Shown here piece by piece: positions 1 through 10,540 of a stretch of DNA of 64,000 bases. Numbering within the stretch: the first letter of the stretch is position 1; every line of letters begins with the position of its first letter. The notes under the pieces were generated by a model that saw only the letters and a program-made list of their open reading frames with translations, was not told where the DNA came from and searched no databases. Origin of the DNA: Sabethes cyaneus (lineage: Eukaryota > Arthropoda > Insecta > Diptera > Culicidae); contig NC_071355.1 in NCBI RefSeq assembly GCF_943734655.1, positions 222,318,527 to 222,382,526 on the forward strand, written 5' to 3'. The translations under genes were made by a program, and so were the position numbers.

Positions 1-1473
1 TTCTGCGAAGAAAAAGTTTTCCTTCTTTCCTGCTCCGCCCAGACCTGTATGCTACGACCATGGTTGGGAGGGGGCTCGGGAAATAATTATTCAATTATGA
101 CTTTCTTTATCGTTCTCTTTTCTTCTTTTGAGATGGTCCAGAATGAAAAGAAAACAACCAAGACGACCGGCGGAGGCTGCTGGCTGCTGGCTGGAAGGAA
201 GCTGAATTCAGTTGGAAAAGGAAATTTTTAATTGCAATTTGCTTAGTGCCGTCAATTTTGAGCCGGCTATTTGCTAGTAGCAAATCGTGAAAATAAAAGT
301 GTGTGTTTTATTTTAAATTATTTGCAGAAAAAAAGGTAAAATCATTCTGATCCCTCCAGGGAAGGTAACTCTGCCCGTTTCTTTTAAAATTGAAGTCGAC
401 TGAGTGTCGAAAAGGGAACAGGGATGATTTCTGGATGGCTTTCCGCACTGACCGAGTTGAATTGAGTCAGCAGCAAAATACGTACATCTTGAATTAAAAG
501 GCAGATGTTTCTAAACGATCTTTAAGCGTAAAGTATTGTTTTATAGGTGTCCATAACGTTTCCGGATTCTGGTTCCGAATTTTAACCGTAACTCATTCTT
601 TTCGTATAACGAATAAAATTGCCTGCACTGAAAAAGCGCCATGTCGTGGTTGTAAAACAACGACAAACAGTCTTGCTTTCTTCATTCTGAAGGCAATTTT
701 CACTCATACTTACTGTATCCTGACAATCCGCTTTGTTAAGCACATGTAAGCCCGCCAATCCGTCAGTCAACTCTGCTGTTCATGTACCTACATACTTTTG
801 ACAGTTTCGAAATAGTGGCTCAATATTTAAAGAACCGCTTCAGGCGAACACCGACTGCATCCTTAGAGCCCGACGGCGCACTGCAATCACTGGCTCGTTC
901 TTTTCGGTGAATACTCGAAACGAAATCCGGCTCCTTGATGAGCCCCCCATAGACTGACTGCTGCAGACATGCTTTACGAGCTTCTCGCGTAACACTTTAT
1001 CGTGCCACCTCCCCGGGGAAGAGAGTCAGAAAGAGCTCAGCTAATGTTGGATACCAATGCTTGTTAGGGTGGGTAAATTTGCTTTATTATTAAGTTGGCG
1101 TCGGAAAATTTGTTTCGGATTGCAACCATATTGCGTTGCAGCAGAGCACCGTGTGCTTACAATTTGGAAATATGTATAATCAGTTAAAGCCAAATGACGA
1201 AATAAATTATTTAAATTGACCCGGTCCATAACATTATCAGTATTTGTATTCTCCTTCGGCTTTTTCAGTCTCTATAACAATATAAATTAGTCTCACCCTC
1301 GAGTACTTGCTATATATTATTTATTATGTCTTCAGCACAGTGAAGAACAGGGCAATATTATATTAAATTATTTGTTAACCAGATTAGCATTTTCTCAGAT
1401 TAATTATTAAGTTAAATTTATAAATTTTGAGGGATTTTTTTAAATGACAGTTCAGATTGGAACATAGACTTAA
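1..1473. other. Anonymous non-coding sequence
   Basis: No reading frame above about 60 codons looks like protein, and I recognise no RNA gene, terminal inverted repeat or target duplication. AT-rich sequence leads directly into the hexanucleotide array. Confidence 0.6.
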
Positions 1474-2274
1474 CCCTAGCCCTAGCCCTAGCCCTAGCCC
1501 TTGCCCTAGCCCTAGCCCTAGCCCTAGCCCTAGCCCTAGCCCTAGCCCTAGCCCTAGCCCTAGCCCTAGCCCTAGCCCTAGCCCTAGCCCTAGCCCTAGC
1601 CCTAGCCCTAGCCCTAGCCCTAGCCCTAGCCCTAGCCCTAGCCCTAGCCCTAGCCCTAGCCCTAGCCCTAGCCCTAGCCCTAGCCCTAGCCCTAGCCCTA
1701 GCCCTAGCCCTAGCCCTAGCCCTAGCCCTAGCCCTAGCCCTAGCCCTAGCCCTAGCCCTAGCCCTAGCCCTAGCCCTAGCCCTAGCCCTAGCCCTAGCCC
1801 TAGCCCTAGCCCTAGCCCTAGCCCTAGCCCTAGCCCTAGCCCTAGCCCTAGCCCTAGCCCTAGCCCTAGCCCTAGCCCTAGCCCTAGCCCTAGCCCTAGC
1901 CCTAGCCCTAGCCCTAGCCCTAGCCCTAGCCCTAGCCCTAGCCCTAGCCCTAGCCCTAGCCCTAGCCCTAGCCCTAGCCCTAGCCCTAGCCCTAGCCCTA
2001 GCCCTAGCCCTAGCCCTAGCCCTAGCCCTAGCCCTAGCCCTAGCCCTAGCCCTAGCCCTAGCCCTAGCCCTAGCCCTAGCCCTAGCCCTAGCCCTAGCCC
2101 TAGCCCTAGCCCTAGCCCTAGCCCTAGCCCTAGCCCTAGCCCTAGCCCTAGCCCTAGCCCTAGCCCTAGCCCTAGCCCTAGCCCTAGCCCTAGCCCTAGC
2201 CCTAGCCCTAGCCCTAGCCCTAGCCCTAGCCCTAGCCCTAGCCCTAGCCCTAGCCCTAGCCCTAGCCCTAGCCC
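1474..2274. repeat. (CCCTAG)n hexanucleotide array, about 133 units
   Basis: An 801-bp run of the 6-bp unit CCCTAG. The only variant unit I see is CCCTTG at about 1498-1503, close to the left edge; the rest reads as pure. The unit is not the insect telomere repeat (TTAGG/CCTAA). The array stays open for 290 codons in one frame as a Ser-Pro polymer, which is a by-product of a 6-bp period and not a gene. High purity points to recent expansion or ongoing homogenisation. Confidence 0.98.
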
Positions 2275-4840
2275 ATGTGGTCGTGTCTATAACACAACCA
2301 TTCTGATTTTTCTTCTCCGTTTATTCTGAATGTTTAAAAAAAAAACAATCTCACGATAGTATGTGTTTTCGCTCCTGAGTTCCTGAGATGAGATCTCTAA
2401 ACACACGGGAACAAGTCACACATGTTCTTGCACTCCACCTGCGCACGGAGGTTTGAGAGAATTTATATCTTTAAATTCCGTCTGCATACATCCGTCCCAT
2501 GTTATGCCAACTATTGACATCCTGACGCCTCTGTCTTTATATAAATGATCCAACACCAGCGATATTGCCTTCACGTTCACCATCATAGTACCGACCATAG
2601 CAAAACATCTCTGGATAAAAATAAGTCTTGTATGCCAGCATCTGCCAATTTGGGAAATAAAATAAATTTCTATCCATCTAAATACAAACACAATAACGAA
2701 TAATAAAGTCACTAGGTCGAAAGTAATCATCGAATCAAAATTCTTACCATAATCTAATTCAACAGCAATAACACTTCTGTGGAAAATCTTTACCCGTCGA
2801 ACCCACAGCCGACGCGGAACTTACGGTTGCAGCCCAGCACCACCCTGGCTGACTTGCTGGTTGGCAAAATATCCTCCCGCGAATGGCCAGAATTGCAATG
2901 GCCAATGTTGCCAGCCAGCCAGCGTCGTTCTGCAGTAGGAAGCTAAATGGAAAGGAAAGTTAAAAATAATTGTGTTTGTAGAAAGTTGTTCCTTGTTTTT
3001 AGTTTGCACAGTACCCGCTGCGATGGCTGCCGTTTGTGCTTGAGACTTGAAGACTGGAAGCAGTCGGTGACAAATGACGAGGCGGAGAAGCGGGTCCTTG
3101 TAACTTTTGTGTTACGCTTTGGTGTATTGTAAGCTTGTGTATGATCGCGGGAATGTACCTTCGCGGGAAAAGCACTTCGTAACACAATTCGGGCGAAAGA
3201 TTTGCTCGGGGACCTCTCGCGATACCTATAGGATTCGTGTACCGGTTCCTTTTAATCCTTTCTAGCTCCGGTTTAATTGTTGGTTCCGCTTCTATTATGT
3301 AACAATAGAAACAAGCAAAATGGATGAAGTGGCAACGGTTTTGTTGCTGGTCTTACTAAAGCTGGTCCGACAAAGCGTTTCATCGTGGATTTGGTTTCAG
3401 AGGACCATAGAATTTGCATTATACTCAAATTTAGTGATGTTCTTTGAAGTTGAATGACAACATTACAAATTCAGTTACCGGCAGTTCAGTTACTTTGAAA
3501 CGATGTTGAATTTCTCCTTTTGCAATTCAATAATCGGAATATGAACGATTACCGTTTCTTACCGCAAGACCGCATGTCAATTGTGCTGGGTTGATAATTT
3601 TGCACGAAAAGGAGGGGGTCCTATTGTGGTATCCGTCTAATCGTGCATTATTTGCTGACAGAACAGATTTTCAATCAAATCCAAAATTGAACCTATTATC
3701 ATTATCTGGCGGAAGCAAATGTCCAACCAACATCGCTAACCACGAAACCACGGAAACCGGACCACGAACATATGTAGCTAGAGCATTATAAAGTTCAAGT
3801 TAGATGAACTCAATCACGCATCATCAAATGATGTAGAAAACTGAATGAATGTGCTTACTTGTTGTGACCGCATGGAGTATGCTTTCTGCAAAAAAAAACC
3901 CTAAATCGGATGAAACTAAGAGCGAAAAAGCTTTCCTGGATTCGCCCACCGACCGCAACCAATTCCATGATTGGGAAAACGTGCGTAGAATGGTTGAATT
4001 TTTGTCGGCATTTCGATGCTCTGTGGCAGATAATTGAAACGAACATCGGGCGCTCAGTCAAGTGAAGAATATCTGAAAAGTATTACAGCAGGGATCAAAT
4101 TTGGAAGTGGTATCGAATTTTCAGTTACAACCTCCTCTAGCAGATGCTAGAGTAGGAAGCTGCTGTTTCGAATAGGCCACTTTGAGACTCTCAGCGAATA
4201 ATAATGACTCTCAGATTGTAGGTGTTGGCCGTTGGGTACAGATGTGTGAACAAATTGTTACAACTTAGCTTTTTTATGAAAATCTATGTAGAATTATTTA
4301 ATATTGATACACAGAGGGAAAGTGTCCAGTTGATGTTTTCATCTTCCGAATTGGCGTTTGATCAGTTTGTCAAGCCAATGATAAATATGTACGATAAAGG
4401 ACTGCTGATATTCTACAAAAGCGCAACCAAAGTTCTGATATTATCGTCTTCATCATCTTAAAGTTTTATTGAACTACACCAAGTTTTGACCTAGCTCCTG
4501 GTATCTAGCTTGCATAACAAAGCGAAGAAAACTTTCATAGAAACTGAAATCATTGAAACGCACGAAAAGGGGAGGAAAGCTCTGCTGTATTCCTTCCATT
4601 CCGGCTATAATTCAGCAGAGACGATTTTCCTCCGTTTGTTGATTGTCATCCATGCTGGTTTGAGCTTTTGTGTTGTTCTCTTTTTTTTCTTGTGTGGACT
4701 CATCACTGCGACCAGTATAGTTGATCTATTGTGATATCGCCCGGGTGTTTGCTATATGACCTGCACTGCATTTCTTTTTGCTATAATCGCTATTGAATGA
4801 GCGAGCGATATGCTTATTAAATTGTATGCGTGCTTGTGAG
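2275..4840. other. Anonymous non-coding sequence
   Basis: Only short frames on both strands, often overlapping one another in antisense (for example 2943-3187), with no recognisable domain. No inverted-repeat ends found. It may hold unrecognised old repeats. Confidence 0.5.
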
Positions 4841-4849
4841 TATTGGGAT

Positions 4850-5190
4850 TTACCCTTCCTTTAAAGCTTGATTCCTTTAAAGCCTTACCCATCTATTCCT
4901 CACTGCCAGTACTATCCCATAATATAGCCGTCCCTGGCGAGGACTCATTCGTTCCTCTGACCAGTGCACTTAACTATAGGAGGGACTTTTGCACTGTCAA
5001 GAGGCTTCAGTGGGAAAATTTAGAATTGAGCATGAAGGAAGGGTAAACGAGGGGGGCCTGAGAATAAACCCATGCTAAAGTCACTTGACATCGAATCGCT
5101 TGATTCTACTAAGGTTCGAACCCATGACCACGCGCTTGTCAAAGCAGACTCGGTAACCTTGCGGAGCCCCCCGTGTTCTCTTATACTGCA
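4850..5190 (-). mobile_element. tRNA-derived SINE-like element, family 2 (with 55.4 kb copy)
   Basis: On the minus strand, a GGGGGCTCCG leader is followed by AAGGTTACCGAG and then by a B-box-like GGGTTCGAACC at about 5115-5125, the order of a polymerase III promoter in a tRNA-type head. The copy at 55.35-55.48 kb shares the GGGGGCTCCG leader and the B-box spacing. The outer limits are estimates, because no target duplication was found. It could alternatively be the tail of a LINE with a tRNA-like end. Confidence 0.4.
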
Positions 5191-5232
5191 TAATAAACAA
5201 GAAATCAATTTTCTTTGATATTCACATTGTCA

Positions 5233-5634
5233 TCACACTTGGCATCCATAAAAGGAAAAAAATAATAAACGGCGATCTTTTGGGTCAATACGTCCAATCG
5301 AGTAAGTTTCGAATCCGGTAGAACCCCTCGTTCTCACGTCCGATAGGGTTCCCAGAGGTACCGTAACAGCCCCGCCCCGGAGTTCTGGTATGGGTGCACT
5401 ACTAGAACCAAACTTACGATCTCTAACTTCAGGTACCGCCAACTTAGCTACCAGACGTTTGTAGACATCCTCGGTTGTCCGCCCTATCGCTTGCCTGACT
5501 ATGCCCTTGATAACTTTCTCCACGATTACTCGAGTCCACATCTTCCTATTCTCGTTGTCCGCAAGATATAGGGGAATTATGTATAACGTGCCCCCCGTGG
5601 CCAATGTGCCCCCCCTTCGTTTTTCGCTAAACAA
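5233..5634 (-). pseudogene. BEL/Pao retrotransposon Pol C-terminal tail
   Basis: A 133-codon minus-strand frame. Its middle (about residues 25-70: NRKMWTRVIVEKVIKG, then VRQAIGRTT, VYKRLVAKLAV) matches the small DNA-binding tail that follows the integrase core in BEL/Pao Pol proteins. The end (about residues 75-133) looks like downstream sequence rather than family domain. It lies downstream, in the same orientation, of the integrase fragment at 7684-8420, so both are probably pieces of one element separated by later MITE insertions at 5.9-7.7 kb. I did not locate an LTR pair. No protease, reverse transcriptase or RNase H is present in the window. Confidence 0.65.
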
Positions 5635-6202
5635 GCGAAATTAAAATGCAAAACCACCCAGAAATCATAGTATTTGATGGAACTAGCCTACTATGCAAGT
5701 ATGACAGTTGTCACATGCTGTAAAAACAAAACAAAAATAAATTTGTTTTTGAGCAGCTTCCGATGTAACTTTTGGCGTCATTTCCATAAGCTATTTTCTT
5801 GTCAAAATCTGTAAATAACCGGTTGTTGCGATTCGATTGCGTAAAGTGAACTTCAAAATGACATCCCTGCTAAAAATAACGGTATGAAACGCTTGACTTG
5901 CTTTAACATTTAATATTTTTTCAAATAAGGCGGGGTTCACAAATTACGTAACGCAAAAAATCCGGATTTTTTACCCCCTCCCTCCCCCGTGTAACGATAA
6001 GTAACGCTTGGCGTAACCCCCCCCCATTAAATTACGTAACGTTGACCAAACCCCCTCCCCCCTTGGCATTTAAAAAAATTTCATAAATCGTATATTTTTT
6101 TATTTTTACGAATTGAAGAAAATCAGATTAAAAACAACAATCAGGCACTGATCCATGTTGAGGTCAATTGGTTTTCAACTATAATATTGTGTCGCCAGCA
6201 CT

Positions 6203-6501
6203 AAATTGAACTTCCGAAAAAACGGCAAATGATTTTTCTTCCGGTACGGTACGTACATGAAACTTAAGCTCCAAACACAATGCATACGGATTTTACTACG
6301 TTGCGGCAATTTGACAGTTTTTACATGAGTTTTCTGTCAAATTTCCGCAACGTAGTAAAATCCGTATGCATTGTGTCTGGGCCTTTAGTGTCGGAGATAG
6401 TGCGCTATATAGCAAATGAGACGTGCTACACAGCGCACTGCTTCCGACACTAGGTTTAATGCACTGTAAAAATTGTTGCCGTTTTTTCGGAAGTCCAATT
6501 T
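6203..6501. mobile_element. Nested inverted-repeat element inside 5929-6782
   Basis: AAATTGAACTTCCGAAAAAA at 6203 is mirrored by the complement of the sequence ending at 6501, giving about 26 bp of inverted repeat with one mismatch. Inside it sit the 118-bp MITE (6267-6384) and a further short inverted repeat (arms 6386-6406 and 6432-6452, TAGTGTCGGAGATAGTGCGC). No clear target duplication. It could be one complex element or successive insertions. Confidence 0.55.
6267..6384. mobile_element. 118-bp MITE, TTA target duplication (copy 1)
   Basis: Near-palindromic. The left arm AGCTCCAAACACAATGC continues to TTTGACAG and is mirrored by the right arm ending in GCATTGTGTCTGGGCCT. TTA lies on both sides (6264-6266, 6385-6387). 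The copy at 26614-26731 has the same length, the same flanking TTA and related ends, so this is a real family. Non-coding. Confidence 0.7.
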
Positions 6502-6794
6502 TGTCCTGGTTACATAATATTCGGAAATATAGTAGGATCGCTACAAACGCTACGCTCAGCTACAAACTAGAATTTTGAATTTGAATCTCCATCAGTCTAA
6601 ACCAATTCACTATTTCACGCCATCACCACGTCCTTTCTTCGCTTTGCAGCTATTTTTTGGTATTCATAATTTTGTTACGTAACTGTTCTTCTGACTTCCC
6701 CTCCCCCCTATGTAACAAAAAGTAACGCAAACTCGACCCCCCTCCCTCCCTTCCAAGCGTTACGTAATTTGTGCACGAAGCCTAAGTAAAAGCA

Positions 6795-7210
6795 GGCCAA
6801 AATGCCCCACTTGCGGTGGTGCAATTTGCCCCCCTTGCAAATGTGGCTTTAAAACTATGTAAACAGATCTAAGTTGAAGTCGATTGCCATTATTTAATTC
6901 AATTAGTATTGTAGAGTAACCGTGGTGGGAATAATTTATTACCAACGTCCAAATTCTAGGTAATTCAACTACCCGGTACAAAACGCCACAGCTGCGTATA
7001 ATGTGACAGCTGCGTATAATGTGCCCCATGCAGAAAAGAAAAAGTGCACCAGAAGGCCGAAACTAGGTTTATTTTACATAAAATAACGATATTTTGCAAA
7101 ACAAAGGAAATAGTTTTACTTTCTACAAAATAGAGTTGGTCTGTCACTGGTAGAAATACTCAAATTACCGCATTGGGCATATTATACCGCAGGTGGGGCA
7201 TTTTACCCCG
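6795..7210. mobile_element. Inverted-repeat element with GGGGCA-type ends
   Basis: GGCCAAAATGCCCCACTTGC near 6797 is mirrored by ACCGCAGGTGGGGCATTTTA near 7187. Similar G/C-run motifs around TATAATGTGCCCC recur at about 5580-5625, 7000-7030 and 7388-7410, suggesting related ends that have been shuffled. Boundaries are approximate and no target duplication is clear. Confidence 0.45.
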
Positions 7211-7534
7211 CGCAGACGAGAAACACAACATTTAGGTGCTTTTATTAAATAATTCCTAGCATGTTTATTCCACAATACTAAATGAAATAAACAATTGCAA
7301 TTGGTTGTCAGCTTAAGTACCAACTTATACACGTAGTTGTAACGTTAATTTGGGGAAGTATAACGGAGATATATCCATTTATTCTTAGGGGGGGCACATT
7401 ATACACTTTTCCCCTACCACGGCACCAGGCTCGTTCGGTTTTTAATTTATTTTGAGTCATAACACGCTTGTTGGTGTACGGCAAGAACTCCAACAGCCAC
7501 CTTTGTCAAAGCTTGTCCAATAACAGCTGGGACC

Positions 7535-7699
7535 GCTACAGAGACTGTAGATTACAGAGGCGATTTGGCACTCAAAAATCGCTAAATTTTGAACCAAAAT
7601 GGAGAGTTACCTTAATTTGTGCTGGTACTCTCCGTCTTGATTCAACACTTAGCGGTTTTTGAGTGCCAAGTCGCCTCTGTAATCTATAGTCTTTGTAGC
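7535..7699. mobile_element. 165-bp near-palindromic MITE
   Basis: The left arm (7535-7589; GCTACAGAGACTGTAGATTA and onward through GGCACTCAAAAATCGCTAA) is the reverse complement of the right arm (7646-7699) with few mismatches, so the whole element would fold into a hairpin with a loop of about 55 nt. It sits inside the decayed BEL/Pao pol, with its right arm abutting the integrase remnant. No target duplication was identified. Confidence 0.6.
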
Positions 7700-8420
7700 G
7701 ACTTCTTGTAGCAGTCTCTCAATGGTTCCGATTCGCTCACTGCAACAATATACGATTCTGCGCAACCGGGTAGGCAGTCACAAGAGAGCCACCATTCTTT
7801 AGCATCCAAGGCTTGCGGCTTGTATTTCAACGACCTGGAGTTGATCCCGTCTTCAGCCTCGGTAACACTTCCTTCGCTGATCGAACCAGCCGCTTCCAAG
7901 CCCCGCCCACATGGGCCCGCCATCAAGAATGCCTGACTTGGTAAACTATGGGTTAAACTAGATGGTTTGATCTGGTGACAAGGCAGGTAAACAAGACCAC
8001 AAATCGCTTCTCTACACGCCGTCCGACAGTGACCTGCAAAGGACCAAGGAAGTTCAACCCAGTGAAGCTGAACGGACGATGATTGGGAGTTACCAACGAG
8101 ACATTACGCATTTTTAACCGTGCTTTTTCAAACAGGCGTATGCCATAGAGAGGACTGCTCTTCTCGAGTTTGACTCCAGTTGATCTCTCTGTTTGACAAT
8201 TCCTCAGCAAAACTCTAACCTCGTTTTGGTACGCACAAGCTAGCTTCAACAAAGTCCTTTCTGCTACTTGATGCTCCTCACTGGTCAATGGCTTCACGAT
8301 CATCAGCAGCTGCTTCAAGACCAACGCTTTAACATTCGTTGCTGCCGGAACAGTTTCGTTAACAGTCAGTGAACAAGGAACGTGACTATGAATGTATACT
8401 CCTGCATAACTCCAAAACAT
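7684..8420 (-). pseudogene. BEL/Pao integrase-domain remnant
   Basis: Two minus-strand frames in series. The upstream one (8420-7953, 155 codons) carries the zinc-binding/core start of the family, with HRPFSFTGLNFLGPLQVTVG at about residues 112-131 and RFVVLFTCLVTRSNHLV at its end. The downstream part shows GGAWKRLVRSAKEVL in one frame and EAEDGINSRSLKYKPQ in another, the order expected late in a BEL/Pao integrase. The residue where the family normally has its first catalytic Asp reads Asn (GLNFLGP). The segment that should hold the second catalytic Asp and the Glu is missing, because only about 20 codons separate the flanking motifs. Frameshifts and stops confirm it is dead. The cysteine-rich stretch that might suggest a DEG/ENaC channel is an off-frame artefact. 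Confidence 0.75.
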
Positions 8421-8556
8421 CGGGATGTTGTTGCCTTAAAATGAAAATCGGTTGGGGGCTCATATCGAAAACGGCAATTTTTTGTTAAAATGCAATATGG
8501 CCACCAAATCCAAGATGGCCGCCAAAAATTTTTTACTCCTGTTGGAAGCCCAGTTC

Positions 8557-8782
8557 GTCTTGTTTACAGAACTGTGCCATTTGTTAGTTGTTTCATTGCA
8601 AATTTAGAAAATACCACATGATTTGCTAAATATTCCACATTTTTATAAACTGTAGGGTCCACTGTTTCGAGGTATTAAAAGTGTAGCTCTCATTTTTTAA
8701 CGATTTTCAATCAATCAAGTACAAAAGTTCTAATATTTGAAGATTTTGTGTCAGTAGTGGCCCCGTTTCAACGAGAATTACT
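8557..8782. mobile_element. One-armed remnant of the 19.5-kb fold-back family
   Basis: This segment resembles the right arm of the element at 19503-20005. It has GGGTCCACTGTTTCG, GTATTAAAAGTGTA, and an end reading CAGTAGTGGCCCCGTTTCAA then CGAGAATTACT. The opposite arm is missing, so the copy is truncated. Upstream (8440-8550) is anonymous sequence with two GGCC-bearing repeats (ATGGCCACCAA and ATGGCCGCCAA). Confidence 0.65.
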
Positions 8783-8994
8783 CGTTCATTAAATGGGAAT
8801 CAAAATATCATTGTTCATACGCAGAAATAACCGACAATAATGAAGAGCGATAAATCAGTTATTCTCTGTCTATAAAACAAACATACGTAGCAACCAGAAT
8901 GTGTCACGATAACAAAATAATAGGACAAAGGAATGTCCCTTCACACCAACAAGCAGGACAACTTTCGTTGAGAATATATTTTGATACAAACTCC

Positions 8995-9766
8995 CCGAGC
9001 AGGAGCGAAGAGCAACATAATATCAAAATGTGTTATTATCAAAATTTGGACTTGTTTTGGCTGACATAGTTGGTAAAATAACAAAAAATAATATCAAAAT
9101 TTTACTCCTTCAAGGCCAAAAGAATAACTACTTGTGTTTTTTGAATAACAAAGCAATAACATGACTGTATTCAGAGTTTAGAATAACATATTTTAGTACA
9201 CTCAAGTCGCTTTTTACGCGCAGGATACGCCCCGCGTAAATCAAAAGCGCGTAAGAAAACCGCGTAAATTCCGAAAATCGCGTAAAAAAACCGTGTAAAT
9301 TCCGAAAACCGCGCAAAAAAACCAAAATTTCGCATAAAAAAAACTTTGTGGATTTCAACACTACGCGAAAAAATAGACGTTTTGAGGACATCAGCGTAAA
9401 TTCCGAAAACCGCGTAAAAATAGTCGCGTAAAAAGCGACTTCAGTGTATTCTTAAGGTATTGAATAACAAATGCAGTAGTATATGAGATATTAAAAAATC
9501 ATTTTATAAAATATTTATAATCTAAAATCTCTTTAATCAATAAAAAAATGTTTATGAAATATATCGATTGCCATTTTAAGGCCAAAATAAGATATGATAA
9601 CAAAATCAGTTATTAAACTCATCTTACGACTGTTTTAAATCTCTACTCGATAGCAAAATGTGTTATCAATGTATCTCCATATCTATTCAATAACAAAATA
9701 TACCATTATAACACAGTTTGATATTGTTTTTATATTATTTTGCTCTTCGCTCCTACTCGGGTCGCT
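8995..9766. mobile_element. AT-rich inverted-repeat element, CCGAGCAGGAGCGAAGAGC ends
   Basis: CCGAGCAGGAGCGAAGAGCA near 8995 is mirrored by the complement of GCTCTTCGCTCCTACTCGGG near 9750-9766. The interior is full of ATAACAAAAT / ATATCAAAAT motifs and has no coding capacity. A smaller TA-flanked MITE (9199-9446) is nested within it. Exact ends and target duplication are not settled. Confidence 0.6.
9199..9446. mobile_element. 248-bp Tc1/mariner-type MITE, TA-flanked
   Basis: The ends CACTCAAGTCGCTTTTTACG and (reverse strand) CACTGAAGTCGCTTTTTACG form a terminal inverted repeat of at least 22 bp with one mismatch, bounded by TA at 9197-9198 and 9447-9448. The interior holds several copies of AAATTCCGAAAACCGCGTAA. 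Non-coding. Confidence 0.8.
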
Positions 9767-10168
9767 CTCACAAGCGCTTGTTGTTGGTGATGCAAGTATG
9801 CAATAAAATATGTCTTTGTCGCCAATCGGCTGGCCAGCGGACAACACTTTATTAGCAACTTGAACTAAAGGGACAAACAGCAAAAACCGTAAGAAAAAGA
9901 CTAACTCACTTTAATCTAAAGTCTGGCGTACAAAAGATACCAACGTTACCTTGGTAACTACCAAACACTGCCGCTGCCGACACAGTGTGACATGATTAGG
10001 ATTGCTTTTGTTGCGTACAACAACACGTATTGCATACAGCAGTGTGTTTTTTCGCAGGCAACAACATAGTTGTCATGAAACATCTGTATCCACGATAAAC
10101 AGCTACGATAACTTGTCTTTGTCCTAACTTCCATGCAATAGTGACAAACTTTCATCATACATTGACGC

Positions 10169-10540
10169 CAGGGATGGTACAATCACTTTGACTCAATTCA
10201 CATTCATTTGACAGTACCGTCTCAGTCAGGCAGAATTTGAAAAAGTGTGTGGGACGATTGAAGAACTAGTTATTATCTACAACTTTTCTGAATAAAGTAT
10301 TGTTGTATCACTTATATTTACGGTGCTACAATGCTAGTACCTCTTTAGTGACTAAGTGAACGTTCATTTAGTCATTAACGAGTTACTAGCATTGTAGCGC
10401 CGTAACTACAAAAGATACAGCAAAACTTTATTTAGCAAAATTCTACAAATATCCTATATAAAACTTTGTCAAATTTCGCTTGGCTGAGACGGCACTGTCA
10501 AAGGAATGTGAATTGAGTCAAAGTGATCGTGCCATCCCTG
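10169..10540. mobile_element. hAT-type MITE, 8-bp target duplication (copy 1)
   Basis: The ends start CAGGGATGG on both strands and continue as a long inverted repeat (ACTTTGACTCAATTCACATT). Flanks are ATTGACGC (10161-10168) and ATTGTCGC (10541-10548), an 8-bp duplication with one mismatch. CAGGG ends plus 8-bp duplications are the hAT signature. A second, central inverted repeat (GCTACAATGCTAGTA and its complement) is also present. A second copy lies at 34962-35274. Confidence 0.85.

Larger units (their letters stand above)
5929..6782. mobile_element. PIF/Harbinger-like MITE, TAA target duplication
   Basis: The left end GGCGGGGTTCACAAATTACG and the right end read in reverse (GGCTTCGTGCACAAATTACG) form a terminal inverted repeat of about 27 bp with a few mismatches. 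Both ends are flanked by TAA (5926-5928 and 6783-6785). A 3-bp TAA-type duplication with GG-starting ends suits PIF/Harbinger-type elements. The subterminal regions are runs of C with GTAACG motifs. The 854-bp length includes a nested element at 6203-6501. There is no coding capacity. Confidence 0.75.

Noticed and set aside
1474..2274. Telomeric or interstitial telomere repeat
   Set aside because: The unit CCCTAG differs from the insect TTAGG repeat, and dipterans generally lack the latter.
1457..2329. 290-codon Ser-Pro repeat protein
   Set aside because: It is the translation of a pure hexanucleotide array; a 6-bp period keeps a frame open without selection.
7684..7926. DEG/ENaC (pickpocket) channel exon from a CDCLPGC motif
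   Set aside because: Flanking frames read as BEL/Pao integrase (GGAWKRLVRSAKEVL; EAEDGINSRSLKY); the cysteine motif is out of the element's frame.
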